From Smittia aterrima (taxonomy: Eukaryota > Arthropoda > Insecta > Diptera > Chironomidae): DNA of 64,000 bases. Below are positions 1-15,000 of the stretch, one piece after another. The translations under genes and the position numbers were made by a program. Within the stretch, counting starts at the first letter, position 1; each line of letters opens with the position of its first letter. A model generated the notes under the pieces. That model was not told the origin of the DNA. It did no database searches and saw nothing but the letters and a program-made list of their open reading frames with translations. The stretch covers positions 5,890,854-5,954,853 of the forward strand of contig CP093830.1 in assembly GCA_033063855.1 (NCBI GenBank), written 5' to 3'.

Positions 1-3000
1 TTAAGGCTGACATGAAATGAGGAATTAATTCCTTAGCTGTTACATTGGTCGACCGCCATTTTCGAGATCTCAAGAACCTTTCTCCCGCATTTATCGCTAA
101 TTTTCGTATCACATCAGCCTCTTTCGCTCAATCTTGATTCCCGCACGTATCGCAAATAAAAATAATTTCTTAGCTTCTCAGATTATTCAATTGCTAGCCT
201 GAGCACTATTGCTCGCAGCATGTTACATTCACTCAAGTATTTCTTGGCTTGTTTTCTAGCCATTAAGAACATTTGTGCGTCGCTATTGTTCAACCGCGAA
301 CTCAATCGTTCCGGCCCTTTCAATAATAAAAACATCATCAAGAGAGGCTCAAGCAGCACTGAACTCGTAATCATGGCCTAAAGGAAACATTTCTTTTCAT
401 CTGAATTGAATTTAATGGGAAAGGATCAAAACATGCGTACTGAGCACTCATATTCTGCTGGAAAAATAATAAATAAATAAATTACGTTCAAAATTAATCA
501 AAAATCTTTTTCTCTCTCTCTGCTCATTTAGAAATAAAATTTTCTGATTGTTTTTTTTCTTCCGCGGCTGATGAGCGTACTCGAGGGTAATCAATTAACA
601 TCATAGCGTTTCTTATCTTTACTTCGAACGTTTTATTACTTTTCTTCGTTGAAGGTGAGACCTTCTTTCTGTCTTCCTTTCCTGAAAAACTTTCATTTGG
701 AATTCATTAAAAGCTTATTTATTGCCGTAAAGTTTAACATTTATCAAATGATTCTCGTTCTCGAACAGGAAAGTGGAAATAAGTTTAGTAAAGCTCTGAC
801 TTAGTGAATGAGCAAAAAAAATTGACAACATAATCAATTTTGTTTTATGGCTTTTTGCTCAACAAATCTTCTTCAGTTTTCAATTTGCCGATCTTGGACG
901 GAAAGTTTACCACAAACAGTTTATCTCATATTCCCAGAAAGTTACATTTGCCAGTCTCTTGAGCGCTACACGAAGCGCTTAAACCATCGTCTCTTAGTAA
1001 ACAAAAGTTTCGCAATAAATTTAAAAGACATTCCGTGTCAGACGATGCTGGTCATGGCAAGAAAGACTTTATCATTACACGAACGAGCTTGTTTCACGAA
1101 GTGCGATTCAATTATTATTTACAAGAGCTTTTAGTGAAAACTTTCTTCTCTCACTTAATTCATTTTGTGGACGTGTGGCTTGTGATTGCAGAAAATTGTA
1201 AAGTTAGTTCACAAAGAACAAAGACTTTAACTTTCTTTTTCTCCAACCGACAACTCTCAGAGAATTCCAAGTCATGTGACAAAAAAAGAAATTTCGATTG
1301 AAATGTCGATGGATTGAAGAGGGACGGAAAACGAAAAAACCGACGTTTCATTGATTGATTTGTAATGTGGTATCAGAGTTCAGCATCAACAAGGACGACA
1401 GTTAAAAATGGATTGTGTAAGCTTCGAAGAAGTTTTCTTCAGCAAATATTCTTGTTGCTCATGACAGCGAAGAGAAAAGTTTCGAGACATTTGACATAGT
1501 TGAGAGAACATTCGTGAACGTTGCAGAGTTGAGATGCGACTGGGGGAAACTCACTCGGAAAAGCTATCAAGTAAGAAGAAATGATTCAGGAAGAAACGTT
1601 TCGTTAACTCGACCATGAACGAAAGAAATCTATTTTCTTCTTGATGTCGATTCGACGACGATTACTCAGAGTTTCTTAAACACGACGCTAATTCAAAAGC
1701 ATTTAAACCTTTTTTCCATTCGATGAAAGTAATTTGAAGCGATTCATCGCAGACTCAAACGAGAATCGATTGCGATAAACTTTTCTCAACACAAATTTAA
1801 TTCAAGAAAAGGCATTCAGCAATTTGTTGCTTTCAACTTTAAATTGGTTTTCTTGCGAAGTCGTCGTTGTCGTCGCTAGAAATAAATTCGAGAACTTTCT
1901 TGACCTTCGTAGGAGAGACGATGATTACATCGTTGATAAAGATAATAAATTTTAATTTTCGCGCTAATAAACGAGGGGAGCTCGTAGATGAAACATAACG
2001 AGCCTCTTCCAACGATGAAGAATTAATTTTTCTTTTCGCTTTGCATACTTTTGATAAAGAAATCTCATTATTTTCCTTCTTCATCGATGGCCAATGAGAG
2101 CCAGTCGCCTTAACAACCAAAAAGCGGAGGGAGAGCAAGCGATTGTGAGATGTGAATGGTATTTCAGAGTTTCTTGGTCGAGGACTTTTGGGGAACGAAA
2201 ACTTTTCCATTATTACTCAAGAGAAATGCTCTTGACTATTCCAGCGAAAAGCTAATTGATGGCAAATAAGAACTTAAAATTTAATTGGACTTTTCTCTCT
2301 TCCTCACTTAGGCTTTTCGATGCCCATGAAATTTCCCTCAATTGCAATTTTGTGAGAGCTCTCAAGCTCTCACCAATCAAAAGTATTTCGCTTGGATTTA
2401 CTTAAGTCTTGAAAACGTAATCGATTTGGTAAAATCATCCCGTCCGTGAATTTTAGAATTTATTGACTTTACGTTCCCCATTGACTCGAGTGTAATAAAT
2501 TCTCCATTGTCGGCTGCATCAGACATGCGATGAGAACATTTAACTCGTGAATTTCTGTGCGAGCAAGCACACATTTTCAATTTACTGTCGATATTTATCT
2601 TTTTGCAATCTCACGCGAACGAGCTCTCAACGCTGTTGTGTAATCGACGGGGTGATGCTGCCGAAAACAAGCGCGTAATTATTTTACGCAACGAATTACC
2701 TCATTTATCGACACATAACTGTTCGCATAAAATGTTTTATGACTTAGAACTACTTTGCTTTGTTATTATTTCCGCACGAAGTTTGCTCGACTGAGCTTAA
2801 TGAAGAGAAAGAGAGTGAAGGCGTGCCGGACTGTAAATGATTGCTCTTGTTGTCCGAAAAAGCTTTTTCAATGGAATCGCTTCCAATTTAAATTGCACTT
2901 TGTTTAATTGGGAGATGAAAATTTTCGGCCTGAAATTGTGAAATTGTCAACCGAAAATTTCCTGTGAAAGCTCGTTTAATGAAGCTTAAAAAACTCATTT

Positions 3001-6000
3001 GCGTTATGGCTTCTTAACAAAGAAAATGAGAAAAGGGATGCTCGTTACTGTGAACGGCGGAACGTTGAAGAAAAGAAAGTTAACCTTTCGCTCTGATTTG
3101 CAGTTTTATTCTTCAGTCAAACCTTCATCCAAACGAACGAAGGAAAACGTTTAGAAAGTGACCTTTTTCGTTATAACTTAAAGTTGAAGGTTTGTTTAGT
3201 CAAAGGCAAATCAGTTTTGCAGTTGACATGACCGTCTCTATCAGGAACAATGCAAGAAGGAAACTTTCTCATGGTCGCAAGACTTTGTCTTGAGAAATGT
3301 TGTAAAACTTATAAATCTAACACACAAAGCTCTCTCTCTCTCTATTCAGGTTGCTGTAGAGACAGACGAGTAAATACAAAGCTTATGAGCTAACAATTGA
3401 ATTCTTTCAAAGTACAGAATAATTTTGCTGCACATAGTTTCATCCCAGAATGTTTTTGCGGTAACTTTCCTCCGCACAATTCAGCTCGAGCTGTTCGTGA
3501 ACAAAAAAACCAAGTTTTCAATTGTTATGAATGGGGATGAAAATATTATTGAAGATTTAATGAGAAATCAGAAATTTCTCGGCTTCATTGAAACATGAAA
3601 ACGTTAAAAGATATTTCTGTGATGGCTGTTCATTCGTCATTAAACAAGCTCGAGTCTGTCATGAAAGAAAATTCCGCCTCTAATGAAAACAGGTCATTGA
3701 AAAGATGAAGGCTGGTTAGCTGTCAAGACATTTCCTTTCTCTGGTTGACAAGGGAACTGAAAATGCTCATTTCGTCTAAACAATTGGCTGGGACGAGGGA
3801 CAAGAGTCGTCATCGTTTAGAGTTAGATGCCCGGACGGCAACATTAGTTGCTTTCAGATTCCGGGAACGTGATTGGCGAGGATATCCGGAATGTCATTGC
3901 TCGTTGCTAACAAGCAGAAATCATTGGTAAATATGTATGAAGCTTCTCGGAAGATTCAAGCACGACTCCTTCGAGATCGAACGCTCTCTATGACAACCAA
4001 CAGGGGGGAACTTGTAACTTTTCAATTTCCCGAACTTGAATTTGAAAATCTCTTTGATTAACTTCGAGAATAGAAACTCAATTTCCTCTTGAAACTTCAT
4101 TCGATAAATTTATCAAAACTCATGCTGAATTGCGGTTCAGCTCTCATCACACGAGCCAAATGAGAAACTTTCTCTTCTCGATCGTTTAGTTTTTTTTCTA
4201 TCTTCTAATGGAAAGCTCGTGAACGTGTTTTTTGTTAAAGAAAACTAATTATTTTGTCACGGGCAGTCTTGTCGGCTGATTCATCGACAGTTCGGATATT
4301 CTTTGATTGATAGTTTTAGAACTTTTTTCTCGAGCAGTAATGGAAAGTAAATTGAGCATTGAATGAGTTTTTATGTTTGTTTGAATGTAAAACTTATTCC
4401 AATCATCAAGAGAACGTTGGAAAATACATCAACTCGACTCACCCTTAGTAAATGTGATTCATTCTCCTCTCGAAATAAACGAGAGGAGATATTCTCGATA
4501 ATTCTCGATTATTGAAATTAATGATTTCGATTCACGAGCATCCCTACCATCACGATGAGGGAGATTAGGGCCCCCCTCAGTCGAAATAAAAAATAAAAGC
4601 ATTTCAGCTCAACGTACCTGGAAATAAAACAAGAAGAGAAGAAAAATCATTAGTTGCGTAATACCACTGAACGATTTCATGCTGTTAAATCATTATAATC
4701 CCGAGTTTGCTTGAGAATTCAATTTATTTCTTTCGCGGCACACAGAAAAAGCGAGACTGACTCTGCAACGACCATAATTGTGCTTGAACTAAAAAAAAAG
4801 GTTTTACGCAATTTACAAATTTGATGAAGTAAAAAAAGTTGAAAGCGATACGAAATCTTCATTATCCGCTTCATCAAACGAGAATAAGAGCGAAGGCTCG
4901 TGAAATTGACCAATGGATAGTCAAACAAATCCTCCGTTTTCACCCTCAACTTTACGGATTCAGCCGACGTCAGCATCTCCAACCAGTTGACTCCTCATAA
5001 CGAGAAGAATAATTCAGCAATTTTTCTCACAACTAATCTCGTGATTTAGTGAACGACCCGGAATCAGAGCGAGAAATTACTCTGCAAGGAAAATTCAAAT
5101 ATTTGCCACATCTAACTTATCGCTTAATTACATCGTCGAGAGATTTCTCTTCCTTTCTTCAGACTCGAGACCGAGATGAATAATTTGGGTTCTCGAGACT
5201 TCTTCTGACTCGATAATAAATTGCTAAACTCACGAAGTGTTGACTTTTAAATCGCTTTTCATCTCTGACATGAATCCAATGTAAACCGATTTGGAGTGTC
5301 TGCTCGTCAAAAAATGCAGACATTAAGCTGCATCAACATGATCGAAGGATTTATTAGGAAAATGTAGTCCACAGAGGAAGTTTGTTAAAGCAAAGATAAA
5401 TCGGCAAGAAACTCCATTTTCCTGCGGAGTAGTCGAGAACGAACTCCAGGCAGTAAACTTTTTCTCCGACAGCAGAATGTTTTATGGATTGGCAAACTTA
5501 TCAATTTAAAAGCCTTTGCATGACAAATTTGCTTAGGGATTCAAGCTTTTAAGCTAAAGTGCCGATTCCAGCACTTTCTGGTCCAGATTGTGAGCCATAA
5601 ATTTTTATTGTCTCCAGCAGAGAAAAATTGACAGTGAAAAAACACGATCGTCCTAGAAGTCAATTAATCATAGGATAAAAGCGTCAGACGTGCTTCTCAT
5701 CTAAGCAAAATAAATTTATCCTTGGGATAATAGAAAAACGATTGACGCAAATCGTTTAGTTGACAAAACACATTTTTTTTGGCTTGTGAACAGAGAAACC
5801 TTTGCGACTTTTCAATCAGTTGACCTTTAGTTCTTCTTCATCATCTTCTCTAGCTTTTGAAAGCTATTAAGTTCTCTGCAGAATTTAAACGAAGGCTAAT
5901 TTGAATAATTAAATCAAGTTACTCAGAAAAATCCCAAGTGAAACGAACTTTAATGGTTTGAAAGTTTCTTAGCTCCCTGACCTGGACTTTCAGTTTAGTT

Positions 6001-9000
6001 TGCATTAAGTTGAGTGAAAAGATAAAAAGTCTCTTCATTGAAAATTTTCGCTATTCATGAGCTTAAAGTTTTAAGCTTTAAGATGGTGTTGATGAACTCG
6101 TGTGGAAATGAATTTTCCCCGACGCTTGTGCTCATATTTTAATTACGATGCTACTGCATGATAAATTTAGGTTACTCAAACAAAATCATCAACGACATGT
6201 TCATAAATGTGTTCGTGCTTTAGAGGAAGCAAAAGCTGTACAAACACGTTCGATGTATCTATATTTTGATGGGCGGCAATGTGGAAAATAATGAAAATTC
6301 AGACGAGAAGAGGAAAACCGAGCACTTCGTGATGCGACATTTGTTTAAAGATTTATTGATTTCCAAAATGAAAACATTTTTGATGTTTGTTGTTGACTGA
6401 CCAGCTTTATCGGAAATAAATATTTTTTCCAGTAGATTTTTCTTTTAAAGGATATTTCGCTCTTTAAATTTCGTGAGCACGTAATCCAATTGAAGATTGT
6501 CGAGAGAATTTGATTATGATCATCCAACTCAAACTTTACGAACGAAAGAAATCAATTGAACGGAAAATAAATTTTCCACCGCACTTCGTCAAACTTATTC
6601 TAAATTATATCTCCTAAAAGATTCGTAAGATGACGACGGAAGAGTCTTTCGTAATATTCATAATCGCATTAAAACGAATTAAAAGAAACTGACGACGCTT
6701 TCTCGGCGAAATTCTTTGTTGTAAAAATGAATGCGAACAAATACTTTTTCCACCAAATTCAAACTTCTACTCAGCTAAACTTCAAAGTTGATGGAAACTG
6801 TTGCATAAGTAAGCAGGTTCCTCCACCTTAGTCAGCATCTTTCATCGGTACGAACGAAAAAGCGACGAAATGAGAATATTTCAGTTCTCGCTTCAAGGAA
6901 TTGTCGAGTCTTTATTCCTGTAATGTTTAATAGGATTACGTTTGCCGCTCGAATTAATTTGTAAATTATTCAAGGTAAGGTGAACGCGACCTGAAACTAT
7001 TGCCGCATTTGTCAGTTTTTGCGTCGGAGCTTACGCAGCTTCGTTGACAGACTCAGACAAATAACCGAAGGCAACTTTTTAATTAAAAGATTATCTGTAG
7101 GCAAATGGATTTCCGAGTGTGATAAATTCTCATGTTTATTGGTTTGTTTCGGCTTATCGTTGACGGCCATGTGAAGCATCAACAAAACTTCTTTTTATTG
7201 CCGGGTCGAGAAATCGATAATGAATGAGAGAGAATGTCTCTTCTCACTCGTTTATTAATGTCAGGCGCTGCAGTCCTTTTTCTGCGTTTGATGAGTCATA
7301 AACTTTGTCGTTTCCTGATCAGCTTTTCTCTGTTGTTGCCAAGTCACGTTTTAAGCTCCTCGATCTAAGATTCTTGACTCCCCTTCCCGATAACCTCATT
7401 CCACCGACATCATCGGGGCCCCCTTGACTTACTCTCATTAGGAAAAATGTTTTGCAAATGAATGCTTCACGAGGAGGGAAAGAGAGAACTTTCTCTGATC
7501 TTTGAGACTTTCTTCCGCAATCATCAAAAAAGAAAAAGAAATTTTTCGTCGATAAGCAAAATGAGTGCGTGAAGATTTCTACGAGCGATTAAAACTTCCA
7601 CTCGAAGAAAGAATTTCATTAAAGAATTTCATACTTTTCAAAACATTCAAGTCTCGTCGTCATTGGCTTCTCTTGTTTTGCATTAAACAGTTTATTTTCA
7701 TTAAACAAACTTCGCAATCTTTCATGTCGCCGCTGTTGCGCGTGCCTTGTCATTTTTAGACTCATTTTGTGGAATGAGAAATTGATAACAAGACATAAAA
7801 AGTCTTGAAATCTCGCTATGCCCATCAAAAGATATTTGCGGAATTATTAAAATTGGCCTCAGCACAACGCGAGCAGCAGATGAGCTTTTATATTGCCTCA
7901 GGCATTCCATCGACAACAAAATATGCGAAAGCATTCTCTGCGCCCGGGCATAGAGCTCAGCAATCTATTTATACTTACGAAACTCGTAATTTGCTGTGCC
8001 GGTTGAAGCTTTTTCCATGAATGAACGTTCAATGTCTGCTTTAGGTAATTGTCGAGACTAAGCAAAGTACAATAACCCTCAGTTTGTAAAACGTCTTTGT
8101 TCACATAATGAGGTTCGATTTTCATGGATAGACAGACCAAAAACTGACTAATAACCATTCTCCCCAAAGGCTTTGTCATTTCGAACACAAACTTTTCTCA
8201 TAACTAATTGAAAATCGATAAACATGTCTGCCCCAACACTCGAGCCTCCTTTTAAATGATTTTTTATCCAACTATTTTTACCAAACCAAAGCACAATGAG
8301 AAGCGACACATATTCTTGTCATTTCCTTGGCTCGTTACACTCGGAATATGTTTCATCACTTGTTGGTGGCTTTTGAATTTGCGGCAACTGCGCTAGCGAA
8401 TTAAATGATTAATGGTGGTTGGAAATTTTATGACTCGAAATTTCGGTCCATAAAAGCTTTCAGAACAACAGTCATCAAGCCTTAAGCGAGCGCCTTAAAT
8501 TCAAATTTAAATTGCTCTGGTGGTTCGTGAGAGGCATTTGCGGAACCGCACATTCATTTGAATGAGCTCGGTACTCGAAAGACTTTCGGAAAAACGTAAT
8601 TATTCCTCTCTTTGGAAAGTTGTGAAGAGCTTAATCAACGGATTGGCAAGGATTACAATTAATTGTATTGTGAAGAAGGGCAAAGCGAACTTATAGATTC
8701 TCTGGTTTTATAATCTATCTTCCTTGTTAAATATTTGTAAGCTCAAGCAAACAATGCTCGAACTTCACGATCTCCCGATTTCAAAAAGGGTTTTTCCTTT
8801 TGAATGATAAAAGAACATTTTGGGGAGGAGGAGATTTTCGACTTGTCCAACAATGGAAAAGGATGAGAATGGTGAGTGAGGAGGGTTTGATTCAAGTCAC
8901 GATATCAACAGCAATTTATTAAGAACTTTTACCGATTTACAATGATTTGAAGTCTATGAAGGATTTGTTAGCAGAGGAGGAAGGTTGATCATAATCATTT

Positions 9001-12000
9001 AATAATCAAGCTGAGATTGAATGAAAAAGTAAGGGATGAAAGACGTGATTGTACAGTTTTCCGCTTATTTCTTAGAAGCAAGTCGAGGTCGTGACAATAT
9101 TTTACCGTTCGTTCGCAGCGGCAATTTGTTGAAGGTTTTCAAAAACAAACATTTCCTCGCTTTCAATTTAGATACTTCGATGAACGGAAGCGAAAGAAGT
9201 GAAAATCTCACAAGTCACAAAGACGCAATCCCCTCGGCTCACGGAACGGATAAGGATATTTTGAGATATAAGATTTGAGATTAGAATATTTTTCTGTGCG
9301 TGAAGTCTACATGTGGATAAGAAGGTTTAAAAAGGTAAATAAAACATCATTTTCCTCGCTTCTCATTGAAACTCGTTGGTTGCGCAACGGGAGAAGGAGA
9401 AACCCATAAAAATGTATCACATTTGTTTGAGGGGGAGAATTCTGACAGTAACGTCGAGATACTGAGCTCGAATGAAATATAAAAGAAATTCCACGGAACT
9501 TCTCGATTAAATAAATTCATGAATGAAGAGGAGTGAAGCTTCTGGCTCACTGAGAACACCAAAAGATATTGCGACCATTATCAAAATTTCCTCTTTTATT
9601 ATTCTCCCAAAATGATTATGCTTCCTGAACATAAAAGTTTCAAGCATCCATCGCTTTTATTTGCTAAATTTTAATTTGGTTACGCTGTTTCTCTTTGTCA
9701 CTTTCAAAAGAAGCTCCGGCTCAGGTAGAAAAAGGAAACATTCTTTTTTTCTCTAATTTGTTTCCAACACGTGTTGATGTTTCACGAAGAAAGTCAAACT
9801 GTCGCGTTGATTTCTCGCTCGAACAATTTTATTTTTTTGTAAGAATAATTTTCACTCGTTCTTGTTGAATAATCTTGAATAACTTCCTGCAATAACATTA
9901 CGAGTTCTAATTTATGCATATGTGCTTACGGTTCCACACAAATCTCTCGCCAAATGATACTTGAACAACATTATCGTCGCTCGCGTGCGAGATGTAGGAG
10001 GATTTTTCTTTCACGGAATAAGTGAGAACAAAAGCTTCATTTCTTCCTTGTCTCAAGTGTGAGTTCTTTATTTCATTTTGCTTCCGTAACTTCGTGTGCT
10101 CCTAATGAAGCTGAACGTCTGCAAGCGGGGAGGACTGAAAATCCTTTTATGCCTGCGCCATCAGAAAGTAAATACGTCGAAATTGAAAATTTTTACATTT
10201 TGTGTGAAACGCGCGTCGAAGGAGAACGCGATGCTTTATGGTAATATATTTTATCAAATTCACTTTAGTCAACGCGGAAGTTGAGAATGAAATTTTGACA
10301 TTTCTGGTGATTAATTAATGTTTTTGCGCTTCTGCCATTTCCTTGATTAATAATTTAAACTTTTATGCCAGCAAATGGATGAAATTTTCGAGGCCGGGAG
10401 ATGAAGAAAGGCTTTCCGAATTATTTCCAAATGTATTCAAAATACTTTTTACTTTCAACGAGCTTTATCGTTTTAATTAGAAAAGTTTTGAGAGCGCCCT
10501 GATAAATGATGGGATTAGTAACTAGAAGAAGCTATCGCACAAGAGAAAACAATAAACAGAATTTGTATCTAATGGAAGTCTCTGAAGGATATTGAATTAA
10601 AAATATTTAAGATATTCATGAAGAGATACGAGAACCTCGAGGCAGCTTGAGCTGACTTTTAAAGGAAGATTGAGTTGAAATTAATGTGAATCATTTTTGA
10701 TTTTTTATTTGTTCGGTCTTGACAGGTTCATGACAAGGTCCTTTAAATATTTAAGTCACATAAAAAGTGTTTCAGGGGAATTTCCACTGAATCAATAAAC
10801 GAAATCCAACAATCAAAACTGTCCCAAAGTAATTCACAAACACTTTTGCTTCTTTCAGAATTTATGACGGTTGCCAAAAGTTCTTGTTGTGTTTCCTTTT
10901 TTTTTGCTGAAGTAAGAAGTGTCATGAGTTTTATTTTTTAACGGAGAAACATTTTTCACTTGAACGGCATAATAAATTTCAATTTATTACTTTTTCCCAG
11001 CTTTTTCCTTGAGGGAATTTAAATTTAAAAATCCGAATTTTATTTCATATTGACATTGCTGCTATAAGTAAAGTCAAAATGGGGTTTCAATTTTAAATTG
11101 TAAATCAAGCTTCTCGAATTTTTAATTTTTCGGAAAGGGAAAGATAAAGTTGAGATGAAGCATTTCATTTTTGCGAAGGTAATTTCATCATTTATTTTAT
11201 TGTTTCTACGTGAACTGAAGTTCAAAATGGAGTTGAGTTGAAATTTATTCCATAACAAACGTCTCTGACAATGTTACTTTAAAGTCTTTAAAAGTTTTCT
11301 TCTATCTACAATTTGTGTTTTTCTCCTCAATTTAAATTTTCCGAGCATCAAACTCGTTTTTTACTTTCATAACAACATTCACGTAGAAAAAACTTACATT
11401 TTTTAATCAAAAGAACTCAGACGTTCGTGCAACTGCTGAACGTCTAGGAATTTGAGAACTTAGTTCACCCCTCTGTTAAAGCTTTCGTTCTATGAAAATA
11501 CTTCAACTCCATGCAAACGATATCTCGCTGACTCAATTTAGCTTGTCACAAACAGTTTTCCTTCCCCTACCTGAGCTCCCTCTCTCTCGATTCCATCTCC
11601 ATTACAGTCGTAAAAACTCCGGAGCGCGTTTATTTTTATTGAGCTTCGTGTCAATTTTCAAATGAAACTAGTTTTCATTTATAGCCATCGTAACTTCATG
11701 GGAACAGAAGACGTTGGGAAATAAACAACAATTCTTCTCTCTCAAAATGATCATAAAAATGATGCTTTCCTCCGGATTCAAAACGTTGCGCAATTCATCA
11801 TTTTTACGGACGAAAGGAAGCTCAAATATATTCACATCAGTCTAGGGCTTGATGTGTTCATAAATCAAGTGAGGAGACTCCACTGAGGCAGAGCGTGCAG
11901 ACAATTTCGCTTATGGCAAAAATGTGAACGCAGAAACTTCCTCAATCACTTAATCAAATAACTTTCACTCGCAGTTTGCCAACTTCAAAGAGAGCTAAAG

Positions 12001-15000
12001 TAAGGATTATAAACTCCTGACTCGGAGATTTACAAATTGGATTAAGAATTCTTCGTAATTAAAAGAAACTTTGATGATAAAGAACGACTTAACGTTAAAC
12101 GTCCAAAGCTTTAATGTTATTCAATAATTTAAGTTTAATTTCAAAAAAGAACTCTTTCACTCTTAATTACGCCAGCAATTACTGGAATGAATTTTGCAAC
12201 TCAAACTTCCTACTCACGATCTCAGCATTTAATTTAGTTCAAGCTCAACAGTCGCGTTTTATTCACTCAAGCTTTGTAATTGAAACGTACCTGCAAAGAG
12301 AGAGAAAAGCGGAAACAGATTTTAATTAAAATTCCTAAACATAGACAGAAATATTTTTTTATTCAATTCAGTCGCTAACACGAATATCGATTTTCTGAAA
12401 ATACCAAAGCAGCTTCAAAGACGTAACATTTTCACTTTCAAATGATGAAAGGGAAAAGAAGAAATTTTGCCTTTTGCATTGAAGAGTTGAAGAATTATTT
12501 TGAGATGGAGTTCGTGGGAAGTGAATGAGAATTTTCGAAGCAATCAGGCCTCGTTTCTTCGCATGTTCAACGCCCACCTTGTAATAAAAATACGTGTTAA
12601 GGTTCTCAGTTGCTTGAATCAGCAAAAAAGTTACAAAGTAGAGAAACAATTAAGGGTGGAAACTCATTAAACTTGAGGAAATTAGAGTTAAAGGATTTGT
12701 TTGCACATTATGTGCTCGAAGCCAAATGAATTTTCCCTCCTTACTTAGACACAACTTGTGACATCTCTCGCTTCACTGATCTTGAGTGTGTGGGCAGGAG
12801 AGAAAGGGAACGGAAACGATAACTCATGTCACTTGGTTATAACAATTACGTGTGAGATCAAAACCTTTGTTTTGAATAATTGGTATAATCGAGTCTCGAT
12901 GATATTGATTTTCTTTGTTTGTGACATAACAAACATTCCGTTACAGGAATGCTTCAAACCACTGGACCATTCAGACAAGCATTGCCATTAGACCGAAGCC
13001 AATAAACCCGTTGCATAATTAATAACAGAAAATTCAAATGAATGTTTTATTAGAAGAAAAAATGAAATCCTCGAGGATTTTTCGTCGCTGTCATTTATCG
13101 AAGCCAAATGGAGACTTTGGCATTGGCCTGCGTCATGGGAATTCAAGAACAAAATTGATATTTTGACTGTCGTTCTCTCGAGGAGAAATGAAGAGAGATT
13201 TGTGAACTATTTAGGGCAGAAGAGAAGTGGAATGAAGAATTATAGCATCGCTTTACTTCCAGAGTCCAGGTCGACGTCATGATAATGCTGATCATTTGTT
13301 GATTTATAATCTCCACACATACTTCGTAAGTTATTATTGATAACGTTTCTTAACACGCTCTCGGTAATAAAACCTCCCCAAATTTATTTTCTCGACGAGT
13401 AAGCTGATCTTGAAGAATGACTCTTGGTGAAAGTTTTTTTCTCTTCCTTTTTCCCTTCAGCCCACACATTGCTCGTTTGGGAGTTTGAAATCGAATGAAC
13501 AGCAGCAACAGAAACCTTGGTTAGGTAAAAACTTTTACTTCTTACTAAAGCATTGATGAAGATGGAAAATATTGAACCCATTGACACGAGAACTTTATTT
13601 TCTTGTGGGTTGAGATAAACCGCAAGAATTAATCAATTGCGAAAGTTTCTCGACACAGAAAACATGAACAGGATTCTATTATCAAAGTGAACGTGATTCG
13701 AACAATGCAAAGGTGTTAGTAACTCCCGATTTGATTAAACATTAACCGAAGTGCCGTGAAATCTCGCTCGCAATTTCAATTTCTTTCGAGCCATTGCCTT
13801 TGATGGGTTTGCTGCGTTGCTGGGTCATTGAGAATCCCTTTTTTTATCTCGGGATAGGCGACATATTAGACAGGAAGAGAGTTTGTCTACTCTGAAGCAT
13901 TCAATTGGAAAGCTAATGTTCTTGAATAGATAAAAATAATTTACCATTCGATTGTCAAATGCAATATCGGATAAGGAAAGTTCCTGTAATTTTAATTAAC
14001 AAGTGACATGAGAGGCTTAGAGCGAACGACAACCGCAGTATACATTTGCAATCAAAACAACTATCATTCTAGAAGCGCCCAGAAGGCGAAACTGATGTAG
14101 AATGGAAGATTGCGTAAATTAGAGAGATTTTTCCATTGATTTCCCATCGGTCTCGATCTGCAAATCCCTTTTGGAATTTTCTCCTTTTGACGCTTTCAAA
14201 CTAAATACCGGGGATCAAACATAGATTTGGATGGAGCGCAAAAAATGAATTGTCACATTAACTCGGAGTTGCTCCTTCGGGAACGTTAGGACAAGGTTCA
14301 AGCTTCTTGGATAAAAATGAATTGCAAAAGTTGAATAATGTCGTCTTCGGGATATTTGAGTAGATAAAGTCGTTGAATGCAATTGGTCAAGGAAACTTGA
14401 ACGTCACGTCTCAAACATGAACTCAATAAAAGCAATTCTAAAGTGTTTTCTTCACTTCTGCAACGACATTTACATTTGAAATTCATGGAGAGTTGTTTTG
14501 CATGCCGAGGCATTAAGTGAGAGAGAATAGGAATTCGTGTCATTTCAGGAAAAGTTTGTCTATGCGGGAACATTAGATGTGAACAGTAAGTGAGGTTAAA
14601 CAACGTGAAAATTTCATTTGGAAGTTGACGACTCTCACAAGAACAGTTTATCAAATTTGCAGACTGCGAAAGTTTTAATGGAGATTCCTTCTAGTCATCG
14701 CACATCGTCACAGTTATGAAACTTTTGACTCAAGTGTTCAACAGCTCTGTCTTTGCTGCGGGAAAGAAAAGAAAGTGACACAAAGCATTTTCGACTGAGA
14801 CTTTCAAGAATTTTTTTATCTTGGCGTCGTCTATTGTCACGACTTCACCGCAACTTCTTCTCGAGCAACGAAGCTAATTGAATGGGAGAAATGACTTTAA
14901 ATCATCTTCTTGTGCTCTGCCTATGACATCTTCGAATTATTGGATTGAATCCAGCACGTTTCGGCATCCAAGAAGCAGCGAATTCTCTTAAACTTTTAAT

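Noticed and set aside
1839..2210. 123-codon open frame on the minus strand
   Set aside because: Same reasoning: length within chance, no recognisable domain, no exon boundaries.
14141..14175. Minus-strand RPMG sequence similar to the CASK PDZ DEPMG motif
   Set aside because: The flanking translation does not continue into a PDZ sequence and no splice sites fit.
14298..14654. 118-codon open frame on the minus strand
   Set aside because: No motif, no coding-like composition and no splice context. Its length is near the longest expected by chance in this much AT-rich sequence.
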